NCBI RefSeq assembly: GCF_000010525.1
Contig: NC_009937.1
Span: 4,968,501 to 5,032,500, forward strand
Direction: 5' to 3'
Source: Azorhizobium caulinodans ORS 571
GTDB lineage: Bacteria; Pseudomonadota; Alphaproteobacteria; Rhizobiales; Xanthobacteraceae
Length of the DNA stretch: 64,000 nucleotides
Shown here: positions 43,390 to 52,380 of the stretch, piece after piece
Numbering within the stretch: position 1 is the first letter of the stretch
How the letters are laid out: each line of letters opens with the position of its first letter
Position numbers and translations under genes: made by a program
The notes under the pieces: generated by a model
The model's input: the letters and a program-made list of their open reading frames with translations, nothing else
Told to the model about the DNA's origin: nothing
The model's database searches: none

Positions 43390-44415
43390 ATGGACGCATT
43401 CAAGGGACAGAAGATCCTCATTGGCCTCATCGCGACGGTGGTGCTCGCCGCCGCCGTGTCCCTCGCGCAGGTGATCCTTGCGCCGGTGGTCTTCGCCATC
43501 TTCGTCATCGCTGTCGTCTGGCCCGTGCAGCGCCGGCTGGAACAGCGGATCGGAACCGGTCTCGCCTCCCTGCTGACGCTGTTGCTCACGCTGGCGGTGA
43601 TCGGCTCCATCGTCAGCATGGTGGTCTGGGGCTTCAGCCACGTGGCGCAATGGACCTTCGCCAATGCCGGCCGCTTTCAGGCGATCTATGCGCAGGCGGG
43701 CGACTGGCTGGAGGGCCACGGCTTCCTGCTCGCCGGCTCGGTGGCCGACCATTTCAATGTGCGCTGGCTGCTGCGGGCGCTGCAGGAAATCTCCGCCCGG
43801 GCCAACAGCCTCGCGAGCTTTCTTGTCGTCACCGCCGTCTTCGTGGTGTTCGGGCTTCTGGAAGCGGACATCTTCGTCCGGCAGGTGGCGCGCCTGCCGC
43901 GCTATGGCGCCTTCCTCATGGCCTCGGGCGCTGACATCGCAAGCAAGATGCAGACCTATATGTGGGTCCGCACCCTCATGAGCATTGCCACCGGCATTCT
44001 GGTCTGGGGCTTCACGCTGGCCTCCGGCATGGAACTGGCCACCGCCTGGGGCGTGATCGCGCTGGCGCTCAACTACATCCCCGTCATCGGTCCCTTCACC
44101 GCCACGCTGCTGCCGACCGTGTTCGCGCTCGTGCAGTTCGAGAGCTGGCGCATGGCCCTCTTCGTTTTCGTCGTGCTCAACGTGGTGCAGTTCGTCTCCG
44201 GCAGCTATCTGGAGCCGCGGATCGCCGGACGGACGCTCGCCATCTCGCCCTTCCTCGTGCTGTTCGCGGTCTTCTTCTGGTCTTTCCTGTGGGGTCTGGC
44301 CGGCGCCTTCATCGGCGTGCCGCTGGTGATCGCCGCCCTCACCTTCTGCGCCCACGGCACCGGCACGCGCTGGATCGCCGACCTCTTCTCCGGCCGGGCG
44401 CCGGAGGCGGGGTGA
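43390..44415 (+). CDS. AI-2E family (PerM/TqsA-like) transporter
   Basis: 341 residues with about seven membrane helices. Family landmarks: ILAPVVFAIFVIAVVWPVQRRLEQRI near the start, the long central amphipathic region, LATAWGVIALALNYIPVIGPFTATLLPTVFAL and the C-terminal FWSFLWGLAGAFIGVPLVIAAL. Start at the ATG at 43390. Members export AI-2 or act as Na+/H+ antiporters; the sequence does not distinguish these. Confidence 0.88.
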   Translation: MDAFKGQKILIGLIATVVLAAAVSLAQVILAPVVFAIFVIAVVWPVQRRLEQRIGTGLASLLTLLLTLAVIGSIVSMVVWGFSHVAQWTFANAGRFQAIYAQAGDWLEGHGFLLAGSVADHFNVRWLLRALQEISARANSLASFLVVTAVFVVFGLLEADIFVRQVARLPRYGAFLMASGADIASKMQTYMWVRTLMSIATGILVWGFTLASGMELATAWGVIALALNYIPVIGPFTATLLPTVFALVQFESWRMALFVFVVLNVVQFVSGSYLEPRIAGRTLAISPFLVLFAVFFWSFLWGLAGAFIGVPLVIAALTFCAHGTGTRWIADLFSGRAPEAG

Positions 44416-44633
44416 GTTCCCGGTCCCTCCGGCGGGGCGGCAGAGGGACGCGCGCAAGCTTGGACGTGGCCACAACGCCTGTGGACACAAGACATTCTCG
44501 CGCACGGGCGGGGCACTGCCCTTTCCGGCCAGGCGGTAACCCTGAAGGGTAAGATCCCTTGACGGGACTTCCCGGCTTGCGCAGAAGGGCCTTCTGATCG
44601 ACGCGGTGGGCATTCGTTGCGAATGATGCGGCT

Positions 44634-46049
44634 ATGACACGGTGGACCCATGGCCTGATCAGGCGGCTGGTGATCATCTGCGACCTCGCGATGATCGCCA
44701 TGGCCAGCGCCATCGCCTATGCGGGCTGGCAGCTCGGGCCGCTCAGCCGGCACATCGTCTTCGCCGTCATCGGCGCGCTCGTCTTCGTGCAGGTGCTGCG
44801 GGTGGGCAGTGCCTACCGGGTGGAGCACTACACCCGCCTGCTGCGGCAGATGTCCCATATCGTGATCGGCCTCGTGCCCGCCATGGTCGTCGTCGTGGCG
44901 GTGGATGTGGCCGTGGGCGGATCGCTGAACCGCACCTGGCGCGATCTGCTCGCCTGGGCGATCATCACCTTCATCGCGCTGATGGCCGGGCGGCTCTTCC
45001 TCGTGCGCCCCGGCATGGCGATCGTCAGCCGAAAAGCCCTGCTGCGCCGGCGGATCGCGCTCATCGGTGAGCGGGAGCGGGCGCGGGCCTTCATTGCCAG
45101 GTGCCGCGCGGACGAGGGCAGCGATCTCGTCGAATTCATCGGCATCTTCGAGGCCTCGTCCCAGGCGCCCCGCCCCGATGCCGCCCCGCCCGACGCGGAC
45201 GACCCGCCCCTGCGCGGGGGCGTGGCCGATCTTCTGGCCCTCGCCAAATCCGAGCCGGTGGATCTCGTGGCCATCGTCGAGCCGTGGGACGATGCCCGGC
45301 GCATCAGCGCGCTGGCCGACCAGATGTACCGGATCGCCGCCGATGTGGTGGTGGACCTGGAGCCGGAAGGCTTCATGCTCCATTCCGCCCGCCTCGTGGA
45401 GATCGGCGGGCAGGAAACGCTGCAAGTGCAGCAGCGCCCGCTCAAGGGCTCGCTCGGCCTGCTGAAGACGGTGGAGGATTATGTGGTGGCCGTCATCGGC
45501 ATCATCCTCACCGCGCCCATCCTGCTGGCGGCCGCCATCGCCATCGCCCTCGACTCCCCCGGCCCCGTCCTGTTCCGCCAGCCGCGCGTCGGCCTGAACA
45601 ACAAGATCTTCAACTGCTACAAGCTGCGCACCATGCGCACCGATCCGCAGGACGACGGCTCTGCGGGCACGGTGAAGACCGATCCCCGGATCACCAGGGT
45701 GGGCGCCATCCTGCGGCGCCTGTCCATCGACGAACTGCCGCAGCTCTGGAACGTCCTGCGCGGCGAGATGTCGATTGTGGGGCCGCGTCCGCATGTGCCA
45801 AACATGCGGGTGGCGTCCAACGTGCGCTATGAAGCCGTCGACCGCTATGTGGAGCGCTATCGCGTCAAGCCGGGCATCACCGGCTGGGCCCAGATCAACG
45901 GCATGCGCGGCGGCATCCACACGGTGGAGAAGGCCGAGCAGGGGGTCGAGCTCGACCTCTATTACATCGAGAACTGGTCCATATGGTTCGACATCAGGAT
46001 CATGCTGCTGACCATCACGCGGGGCCTCGCCGGGCCGTCCGTCTTCTGA
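44634..46049 (+). CDS. Undecaprenyl-phosphate sugar phosphotransferase (WcaJ/ExoY-type, long form)
   Basis: 471 residues. Four N-terminal membrane helices, a Rossmann-like central domain ([20 protein letters not shown]), a fifth membrane segment ([25 protein letters not shown]) and the catalytic bacterial sugar-transferase domain: [66 protein letters not shown]. It transfers a hexose-1-phosphate, usually glucose or galactose, to undecaprenyl phosphate, starting exopolysaccharide repeat synthesis. It overlaps the GH18 gene by 67 bases. Confidence 0.92.
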   Translation: MTRWTHGLIRRLVIICDLAMIAMASAIAYAGWQLGPLSRHIVFAVIGALVFVQVLRVGSAYRVEHYTRLLRQMSHIVIGLVPAMVVVVAVDVAVGGSLNRTWRDLLAWAIITFIALMAGRLFLVRPGMAIVSRKALLRRRIALIGERERARAFIARCRADEGSDLVEFIGIFEASSQAPRPDAAPPDADDPPLRGGVADLLALAKSEPVDLVAIVEPWDDARRISALADQMYRIAADVVVDLEPEGFMLHSARLVEIGGQETLQVQQRPLKGSLGLLKTVEDYVVAVIGIILTAPILLAAAIAIALDSPGPVLFRQPRVGLNNKIFNCYKLRTMRTDPQDDGSAGTVKTDPRITRVGAILRRLSIDELPQLWNVLRGEMSIVGPRPHVPNMRVASNVRYEAVDRYVERYRVKPGITGWAQINGMRGGIHTVEKAEQGVELDLYYIENWSIWFDIRIMLLTITRGLAGPSVF

Positions 46050-47017
46050 CGCCGCTCCTCGCCCTGCTGGCCGGCCTGCTGCCGGCGCAAGCGGAGCCGG
46101 GACGCCCCTTTCTCGCCTATCACACCAGTTGGTCCGAGACGCCGGCCACGACGCCGGAGGAAACCTCGATCGCGCGGCTTCCGGGCTATTACACCCACGT
46201 GGCGCTGAGCTTCGTGAAGCCGGATCTCGTCTATCCGGGCGGGCTCGATCTCTCCGCCACCGGCCTCCAATATCCTTATTCCGGCGCCGTCCTGAAGGAT
46301 TCCATCGCCCTCCTCAAGGCCCGGCATCCGGCCATGCGGGTGCTGCTTTCGGTGGGCGGCTCCACCTATCTGCGCTGGGACGCTCTCAATGTGGACGCGC
46401 TGGTGCGCCTCGTCCGCGACCTCGGCGCCGACGGCGTGGACATCGATTACGAGACCGGCCAGCCGGGCTGCGCGGCGCTGCCGTCGGGCCGCATCCAGTG
46501 TTCCAGCGATGCCCTGTCAGTGCAGGTGGTGGAGGCGATCCGCGCGGCGCTGCCCCCGCCCTTCGTCGTCGCCGCCGCGGGCTGGAGCGTCGGGGCCTAT
46601 GGCGAGGGGAACTTCGTCTCCGCCCGCCCCCGCAGCCCGTGGACCGGCTCCATGCTGGCCATGCTGCGCTCTCCCGCCGGCCAGTCGCTCGATCTCGTGA
46701 CCATCATGTCCTATGACGCCGGGCCGAGCTATCGGCCGGACGAGGCGCTGCGCGCCTATCGGGCCTATTACAAGGGGCCACTGGCACTCGGCATTCAGGT
46801 GCAGCCGGGCACCTCGGGCGGGCCACGCTTCACACTGGATTATACCGTGCGCATGCTCCGCTCAGTGGAGAGCGATCCGCAGGCGGGCGCCATGCTCTAC
46901 GGGCTCCGCCTCGCGCCGCCCGGCCCGCCGGGGCCGGACAATCCGGACTATCGGGCGCTGTCCACCGCAACCTGCGTCGCACTGCGCCTCGCCGACTGCT
47001 TCGCGTCTGTGCCTTAG
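45983..47017 (+). CDS. Secreted GH18-family glycoside hydrolase
   Basis: 344 residues. The N-terminus has a 20-residue polar/basic lead and a hydrophobic core [17 protein letters not shown], then mature EPGRPFLAYHTSW. The GH18 catalytic motif is intact (GADGVDIDYE, with the acid Glu), preceded by VLLSVGGSTY and followed by LVTIMSYDAGPSY. No other ATG, GTG or TTG exists before the signal core, so the start at 45983 inside the sugar-transferase gene is the only option. Likely trims or degrades an N-acetylhexosamine-containing polymer, perhaps the local exopolysaccharide. Confidence 0.82.
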   Translation: MVRHQDHAADHHAGPRRAVRLLTPLLALLAGLLPAQAEPGRPFLAYHTSWSETPATTPEETSIARLPGYYTHVALSFVKPDLVYPGGLDLSATGLQYPYSGAVLKDSIALLKARHPAMRVLLSVGGSTYLRWDALNVDALVRLVRDLGADGVDIDYETGQPGCAALPSGRIQCSSDALSVQVVEAIRAALPPPFVVAAAGWSVGAYGEGNFVSARPRSPWTGSMLAMLRSPAGQSLDLVTIMSYDAGPSYRPDEALRAYRAYYKGPLALGIQVQPGTSGGPRFTLDYTVRMLRSVESDPQAGAMLYGLRLAPPGPPGPDNPDYRALSTATCVALRLADCFASVP

Positions 47018-47073
47018 AGCCGGATCCGAGCACATTGAAACGCTGGCGGTTCCATCTGGTCGGATCGCGCTCT
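47016..47073. repeat. 58-base palindromic intergenic element
   Basis: AGAGCCGGATCCGA at the left pairs with TCGGATCGCGCTCT at the right (14-bp arms, two mismatches) around a 30-base middle. It begins within the GH18 stop region and its right end is the insertion site of the IS element. It resembles dispersed GAGC/GATCCG palindromes common in Rhizobiales intergenic DNA. It may end GH18 transcripts. Confidence 0.6.
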
Positions 47074-47076
47074 AGA

Positions 47077-48101
47077 TGTCGAAGCTATGAAGGTTGTTCA
47101 TCCGGGGCTTGGGTGAGAGGCTTGGGTTGCGAAGCCAACAAGTCCTGACCGGAGCACCCGGATGAACATCCACAAGCATGCCCGCATGACATTCCACGGT
47201 CGAGTCCTTCTGGCGCAGCGGATCACGGTGGAAGGCTGGCGTACGGCCGACGCGGCCGGGGCCGCCGGCATCTCGGTCCGCACCGCCTACAAATGGCTGG
47301 CCCGCTTTCGGGCGGGCGGCGAAGCGGCCCTTCATGATGCAAGCTCGGCGCCCGGCCGAAAGCCCCGCGCCACGTCGGGCGAGACTGTGGCAGCCATCGA
47401 AGCCCTGCGCCGGCAGCGCCTGAGCGGCCCTGCCATCGCCCACAGCCTCGGCCTGGCCCGCTCGACCGTCGGAGCCATCCTGCGCCGGATCGGCCTCTCC
47501 CGGCTCGCCGCCCTCGATGAAAAGCGGCCCGCCAACCGCTACCAGAAGGCTATGCCGGGCGAACTCATCCACATGGATACGAAGAAGCTCGGCCGCATCG
47601 ACGGCATCGGCCACCGCATCACCGGCGACAGAACCAGGCAAAGCAACAGGCGTGGTACCGGCTGGGAATGCCTCCACGTCGCCATCGACGATGCCTCTCG
47701 CCTTGCCTACACCGAAGTCCTGCCCGACGAGAAGAAGGGCACCGTCTGCGCATTCACCGCCCGCGCGCTCGGCTGGTTTGCCCGCCACGGCGTCGTCACA
47801 GCCCGGCTGATGACCGACAACGGCAGCGCCTACAAGAGCCATGACTTCCGCGATCTGCTCCGCGCTGCCGGCGTCCGTCACGTCCGCACCCGGCCCTATA
47901 CCCCGCGCACCAACGGCAAGGCCGAGCGCTTCATCCAGACCTCCTTGCGCGAATGGGCCTATGCCGTCCCGTACACCTCCTCACGTCAGAGGACCCAAGC
48001 GATGCCGGGCTGGATCGACACCTACAATCTCAACCGGCCCCACTCCGCTCATAACGGCCTCAGCCCATGGACAAGGCTGAACAACCTTCTTGGAAACGAC
48101 A
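47077..48101 (+). mobile_element. IS481-family insertion sequence, complete
   Basis: 1025 bases, TGT...ACA ends. Imperfect terminal inverted repeats: left TGTCG...GAAGGTTGTTCA, right (complement) TGTCG...GAAGGTTGTTCA, with seven mismatched bases between the two blocks. Flanked on both sides by TCTAGA (47071-47076 and 48102-48107), a 6-base duplication of the NCTAGN type known for IS481. The intact ends, duplication and open transposase frame indicate recent insertion. Confidence 0.92.
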
Positions 48102-48106
48102 TCTAG
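47162..48106 (+). CDS. IS481-family transposase
   Basis: 314 residues. N-terminal helix-turn-helix (RITVEGWRTADAAGAAGISVRTAYKWLARF) and second HTH (LSGPAIAHSLGLARSTVGAILRRIG), then an rve/DDE integrase core: IHMDTKKLGRI (first Asp), LMTDNGSAYKS (second Asp) and TPRTNGKAERFIQ (Glu). The stop codon TAG at 48104-48106 lies outside the element, in the duplicated target TCTAGA: the last codon and stop are supplied by the target site. Confidence 0.95.
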   Translation: MNIHKHARMTFHGRVLLAQRITVEGWRTADAAGAAGISVRTAYKWLARFRAGGEAALHDASSAPGRKPRATSGETVAAIEALRRQRLSGPAIAHSLGLARSTVGAILRRIGLSRLAALDEKRPANRYQKAMPGELIHMDTKKLGRIDGIGHRITGDRTRQSNRRGTGWECLHVAIDDASRLAYTEVLPDEKKGTVCAFTARALGWFARHGVVTARLMTDNGSAYKSHDFRDLLRAAGVRHVRTRPYTPRTNGKAERFIQTSLREWAYAVPYTSSRQRTQAMPGWIDTYNLNRPHSAHNGLSPWTRLNNLLGNDI

Positions 48107-48117
48107 ACAGCGCCCGT

Positions 48118-48969
48118 TCAGGCGACCGGGCGTCCTTCCGGGTGCAGGGCGACGACGTTGCAGAAGGCGCCGGGGCGGCTGGCGAGCGGCAGCAGCGCGC
48201 CATCCTCCGCCAGCCGGAAGAAGCGGTAGCCGAGCCCCTGCAAGGCGTTCCAGGCGGCGGCGGGATCGCCTCCCGCCTTCAGCAACGTCGGGCAGTTCAT
48301 CTCGAAGATGACCGCCGGATGATAGGCCCGCAGAGTGTCCATGCCACCGGCGATCACCTGCCCCTCTGCGCCCTCCACATCGATCTTGATGCAGTCGACG
48401 CGGGCGAGGCGCTGTTCCGTCACCATCACGTCGAGCGTGGTGATCGGCACCTGCTCGGTCTCCGCATCGCTGCCGTCGCTCACCAGCGAGAAGGCCTGCG
48501 GATCGTTGCCCAGCGGATTGTGATGAAGCGAGGCGACGCCCACGCTGTCGGAGAGCGCCTTGCGCACGATGGCGACGTTGCTGAAGTGGTTCAGGGCCAC
48601 ATTGTCGGCCAGCAGGCTGCCGGCGGTGCTGCCGGGCTCCACCGCCACGACGCGCCCGGCGGTGGGGGCCATCTTGACGGTGAAGAGGCCGATATTGGCG
48701 CCCACGTCGATGAAGATGTCCCCGGGCCGCACGAACTTCTGGATATAGCGCAGCTCCGGCTCCACCTGGTCCCGCAGCAGGAAGGCGGAGACGGAGGTGT
48801 AGCGGAAGTCCGCCGGCACGCGCAGCCGGCCGCCGCCGGGCACGAGGCTGAAGGCCGGGCGGATGCCGAGCGGGGCGCAGACCGCCCACTGGGCGGCGCG
48901 TCCGAGAACCGCCAGCGGAGCCTCCTTGAAGGCCGGTTCAGAGAACAGTCGCTTGAGCCGTCGCAGCAT
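48118..48969 (-). CDS. FkbM-family methyltransferase
   Basis: 283 residues. SAM-binding motif I DIFIDVGANIGLFTVKMA (about residues 86-103), VVAVEPG, then CIKIDVEGAEGQVIAGG and PAVIFEMNC, the FkbM pattern. The ATG at 48969 with GGAAA upstream is preferred to a TTG at 48981. It overlaps the end of the polymerase gene by 32 bases and is last of the minus-strand exopolysaccharide genes; the IS element lies 16 bases beyond its stop. Probably O-methylates a sugar of the repeat unit. Confidence 0.88.
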   Translation of the reverse strand: MLRRLKRLFSEPAFKEAPLAVLGRAAQWAVCAPLGIRPAFSLVPGGGRLRVPADFRYTSVSAFLLRDQVEPELRYIQKFVRPGDIFIDVGANIGLFTVKMAPTAGRVVAVEPGSTAGSLLADNVALNHFSNVAIVRKALSDSVGVASLHHNPLGNDPQAFSLVSDGSDAETEQVPITTLDVMVTEQRLARVDCIKIDVEGAEGQVIAGGMDTLRAYHPAVIFEMNCPTLLKAGGDPAAAWNALQGLGYRFFRLAEDGALLPLASRPGAFCNVVALHPEGRPVA

Positions 48970-50323
48970 GCCGTTTTCCAATGATGCGCCGTGGCGCGGT
49001 GCGGATGAAGACGTGCCCCGTCCCCTGGGGCGCCACCGGCCGTCCCGCGCGGTGGCCGAGATAGGCGGCGAGCGCCATCACGGTGGCGAATTCGCCCGGT
49101 GTGAAGACGAGGGAATAGACCGCCGACGTGACGATGAGAAAAAGCACGTAGTCGGCCAGCGCATGGGCAAAGGGATCGCCGTTGCGCCGGGCCAGCCGGC
49201 GCAACTCCACATAGCCCCACACATGCAGGCCGAACAGCATCAGGGCGCCCACGAGCCCATATTCGAACACCACGCCCACCCAGCCGATGTCGGCAATATA
49301 GAACTGCGCGTTGCCGAAGATGTCGGCCAGCGTCACGGTGCTGAAGCGGGTGGTGGCGCCGACGCCGAAGAGCCAGTTCATCACGTCGCTGCCGAGATAG
49401 CCGGTGGCGAGCGCAAAGGAGTTCTGCCGCACCGACAGCGAGCCGCCGAGCCAGGTCTCCACCTTGTCGGCGAAGAGGAGCAGGACGAGGACCGCCACAG
49501 CCGGGACGACGATGGCCGCCGTGGCGGCGAGGATCCGGCGCCAGCGGGCGGGCAGGGAGGCGAGCACGCCCCAGCCCACCACCGCCAGGGCGGCGCCGAT
49601 GGAGGCCCGCTGCTTGTAAATGTAGAACTCGAGCGCAATGCCCACCAGCACGCCCACCGCCGGCCAGAAGGAGGGCCGGCGCATGAAGGTGCGGGTGAGG
49701 AAGAACAGCACGATCACACCGAAGAACATCGGCATGTAGATGCGATAGCCGCGCTCCAGCTCATAGAGCATGAGCTTTCCCTTGGAGGGGTCGCTCGTGT
49801 ACCAGGAGGCGGGCGCCACCATCCACAGCAGCAGCATGGCCCCGAAGGTGCCGTAGCCCAGCGCGAGCACGATGCGTCGCAGCCGTCCAGGCTCCGGATT
49901 GAGCCACACCAGCACGCCGGCCAGCGCGAAATAATAACTGAAAGGCCAGACCTTGACCGTCGTGGTGAGCGCGTCGAACAGGCCGTTGCCGAGCTTGATC
50001 ATGGAGATGAGCGGCGTCAGGCCCATCATGTAGGCCATCAGAGCCACATAGCCGCCCTTCGCCGGCAGCGGCACGCGCGCGATCGCCCAGATGGCGACGG
50101 GCGCCATCAGCACCGGCCATGCCTTGGACAGGATGTAGGGCGGCGGCAGCTCTGCGAGATAATAGAAGCACTGGCCGAACAGCGGCAGCACGACCAGCAG
50201 CACCATCCACGTCATCACCGGCGGGAAGCGCTCGCCGACCAGCGGCGGCGACGTGCTCATCCGCTCCGCGCGATGCAGCGGCATGACCAGCCGCCGCTGC
50301 GCTCCGGGCATCGCGGCGCTCAT
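48938..50323 (-). CDS. O-antigen ligase/Wzy-like polysaccharide polymerase
   Basis: 461 residues with about eleven membrane helices and a large periplasmic loop between about 305 and 370 (VETWLGGSLSVRQNSFALATGYLGSDVMNWLFGVG), as in the Wzy_C/O-antigen ligase superfamily. An arginine-bearing loop (YKQRASIGAALA) could bind the lipid-linked sugar. It starts inside the stop of the WecG-type gene (ATGA). Sequence cannot separate polymerase from ligase; the Wzx/Wza/Wzc-type neighbours argue for polymerase. Confidence 0.8.
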   Translation of the reverse strand: MSAAMPGAQRRLVMPLHRAERMSTSPPLVGERFPPVMTWMVLLVVLPLFGQCFYYLAELPPPYILSKAWPVLMAPVAIWAIARVPLPAKGGYVALMAYMMGLTPLISMIKLGNGLFDALTTTVKVWPFSYYFALAGVLVWLNPEPGRLRRIVLALGYGTFGAMLLLWMVAPASWYTSDPSKGKLMLYELERGYRIYMPMFFGVIVLFFLTRTFMRRPSFWPAVGVLVGIALEFYIYKQRASIGAALAVVGWGVLASLPARWRRILAATAAIVVPAVAVLVLLLFADKVETWLGGSLSVRQNSFALATGYLGSDVMNWLFGVGATTRFSTVTLADIFGNAQFYIADIGWVGVVFEYGLVGALMLFGLHVWGYVELRRLARRNGDPFAHALADYVLFLIVTSAVYSLVFTPGEFATVMALAAYLGHRAGRPVAPQGTGHVFIRTAPRRIIGKRHAATAQATVL

Positions 50324-51138
50324 GGCGCACCCCTTTGCCGGGTCGGGGCCATGCCATAGGCGCCCGGATTCCATTTCGCCTTGGCGACCATCCAGAGTAG
50401 CGGCATGGAGTCGATGAACACCCGCCGGGCATGGCGCACGGGATTACGCAGCAGGCGATAGAGCCACTCGACGCCCAAGGTGCGGAACACCATCGGCGCG
50501 CGCTTCACGAGGCCGGTGAGGAAGTTGAGGGAGCCGCCGACACACAGGCCCGTGCCCACGGCGCCCGCCTGCTGCACCATCCGCGCCAGATATTCCCCGC
50601 GCGGGGAGCCGACGCCGAAGAAGACGTAGCGCGCCGGATGCTGCTGCACGAAGGTGACGCAGGCCTCCGCCTCGCCGGGCTGTTCCATGAACCCCATTGG
50701 CGGATCATAAACCGCCAGCCGCGTGAGGCCGAACCGCTCCACCAGCCGGCGCCGCAACGCCTCCCCGCCACCGATCACCGTGATCGCATCGTCCGGGCGG
50801 ATATGGTCGCGGAACAGGAGTTCAGTCAGGTCGCTGCCGGCACAGTGGGGCAGATCGAGGCCGAAGACCTTGCGGGCAAAGGCGCGCGGCACCTTGCCGT
50901 CCATGAGCCGCAGCCAGGCATGGTCATAGACGTCCTGGAAGCGGGCATCCCGGATCTCGCCCAGAAGGTTGAAATGGGAGGCGTTGGGCGTGACCGCATA
51001 AGCGAAGGGCACGCCGGGTCCGCGTGCGGCGATGAGCGCCGCCGCCTCAGCGGCATCGAGACGGGAGATCGGCACTCCGAGAAAGACCGTCTCGGCCACC
51101 GGCGGCAGCGGACGGGAGATGTCCGTCAGCGGCTCCAT
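50320..51138 (-). CDS. WecG/TagA/CpsF-family glycosyltransferase
   Basis: 272 residues, GT26 family. Conserved blocks: TVFLGVPISRLDAAEAAALI, YAVTPNASHFNLLG, DHAWLRLMDGKVPRAF, GSDLTELLF, ITVIGGGEAL, YVFFGVGSPRGEYLA, GLCVGGSLNFLTGLVKRAP and GVEWLYRLLRNPVRHARR. It adds a sugar, often ManNAcA or a related residue, to the lipid-linked acceptor at the inner face of the membrane. Start at 51138 is a choice; a Met at 51192 is in frame. It lies between the exporter and polymerase genes. Confidence 0.9.
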   Translation of the reverse strand: MEPLTDISRPLPPVAETVFLGVPISRLDAAEAAALIAARGPGVPFAYAVTPNASHFNLLGEIRDARFQDVYDHAWLRLMDGKVPRAFARKVFGLDLPHCAGSDLTELLFRDHIRPDDAITVIGGGEALRRRLVERFGLTRLAVYDPPMGFMEQPGEAEACVTFVQQHPARYVFFGVGSPRGEYLARMVQQAGAVGTGLCVGGSLNFLTGLVKRAPMVFRTLGVEWLYRLLRNPVRHARRVFIDSMPLLWMVAKAKWNPGAYGMAPTRQRGAP

Positions 51139-51248
51139 GTCCTGCTCGCCCGCTCCCTTCGCACAGCCATCGCACACAGGGCGGTATAGCACTGCAACCG
51201 CGCGAATTCAGGTCCGAATATCGCCATTCGCTCTCCGGCGGCGTCCGG

Positions 51249-52232
51249 TCACGGGATGACCGTCGTGCCGCCGGTGGTGTTCGTGGTGTAGCTGCCGAGC
51301 GTGTAGCTGAAGGAACGCTGGAACGGCACCACCTTGTTGATGAACTGGTCGATCCACAGGTCCAGTTCGGCGATGGAGCTGCGCGGCACGTAGATGATGT
51401 CGCCCGCCATCAGCGGCACGTTGCCCTCGTCCCAGGCCGTCTCGATCACGTCGCGCACGTTGACGGTGCGCAGCATGGGCTCGTTGTTCGGGCCGCGGCG
51501 GATGATGGCGATCTGGCCGAGTCTTGCCTCGTCGGTGAAGCCCCCGGCCAGAAGGATGGCCTGCAGGGCGCTCACGCGCATGTCGCTCAGGCGATAGGAG
51601 CCGGGACGCGCCACCATGCCTCCCACGAACACCCGCGCCGACACCGCATCCTCGAGCGCGACGGTCACGCGCTGGTCGGTCAGGTCGTTGCGCGAGGCCC
51701 GGCGCACCGCATCCTGCACGGCAGCGAGGGACATACCCTCCACGCGCATCTGACCGGTGGAGCGCAGGGCGATGGTGCCGTCGGGCGCGACGGTGATGTC
51801 CTCGTCCATGTCGCGGGTGACGAAATACTTCACCTTCAGCTTGTCCCCCGGACCGAGGCGGTACACGGACGGGACATTCGTCCACGGGCGGAAGCCCTGC
51901 GGGTTCACCTGGGAGAAGGAGATGTTCTGGCCGGTCGCAAAGGGCGTCTGGCCGCTCTCGTTGGTGACCGGCGGCGCGCCCGCATAGGCCATGGGCGCGC
52001 TGCCGTCCGGCGGCGCGATTCCCATGGCGGCGCCGGCATAGCTCGCATAGGTCGCCGGGGGCGGAGCGATGGCGGTCTGGGGGGAATTGGTGGAAGTGGT
52101 CGTGCAGCCGGCAAGCGCCAGCCCGGCGGCGAGGAGTGCCGGTCCCATGGTCCACCGGCGGCCGGCGCGCAGCGGGCCGGCACCGGCGGCATGCGTCTCG
52201 ACCTCGGGCGTTCCGCAAAAGGGAACGGACAT
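51249..52232 (-). CDS. Wza-like polysaccharide export outer-membrane lipoprotein
   Basis: 327 residues with a lipobox (ALLAAGLALAGC, Cys about residue 43), a low-complexity Ala/Pro linker, the Poly_export domain (YRLGPGDKLKVKYFVTRDMDEDITVAPDGTIAL) and SLBB domains (VFVGGMVARPGSYRLSDMRVSALQAILLAGGF). A C-terminal region carries IYVPRSSIAELDLWIDQFINKVVPF. Start at 52232 with GAGGAG eight bases upstream. It forms the export channel working with the Wzc/GumC-like protein encoded just before it. Confidence 0.92.
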   Translation of the reverse strand: MSVPFCGTPEVETHAAGAGPLRAGRRWTMGPALLAAGLALAGCTTTSTNSPQTAIAPPPATYASYAGAAMGIAPPDGSAPMAYAGAPPVTNESGQTPFATGQNISFSQVNPQGFRPWTNVPSVYRLGPGDKLKVKYFVTRDMDEDITVAPDGTIALRSTGQMRVEGMSLAAVQDAVRRASRNDLTDQRVTVALEDAVSARVFVGGMVARPGSYRLSDMRVSALQAILLAGGFTDEARLGQIAIIRRGPNNEPMLRTVNVRDVIETAWDEGNVPLMAGDIIYVPRSSIAELDLWIDQFINKVVPFQRSFSYTLGSYTTNTTGGTTVIP

Positions 52233-52380
52233 GGCAGGGCTCCTCACGAAGGATCGGCCCGCCCGGTTACACAGTCGCGATCCGCGCCGCTGGCCGCGGT
52301 ACGGATCGCCAAGCAGGGAATCGCCGGTCCGATCTTGGTAAACCGAACCTAAATCCCCATGGTTAATGAGCGCTTAAGTG

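Noticed and set aside
42091-44613. Very long minus-strand open frame antisense to the YcxB-like and AI-2E genes
   Set aside because: Translation is His/Arg/Gly/Glu-rich with no recognisable domain and lies opposite well-supported genes; similar antisense frames at 20113-22479, 29604-31874 and 32694-34955 are equally explained by high third-position GC.
45983-46049. Frameshift between sugar transferase and GH18 genes
   Set aside because: The sugar-transferase domain is complete to its natural end and the hydrolase has its own signal peptide and full catalytic domain, so they are two overlapping genes.
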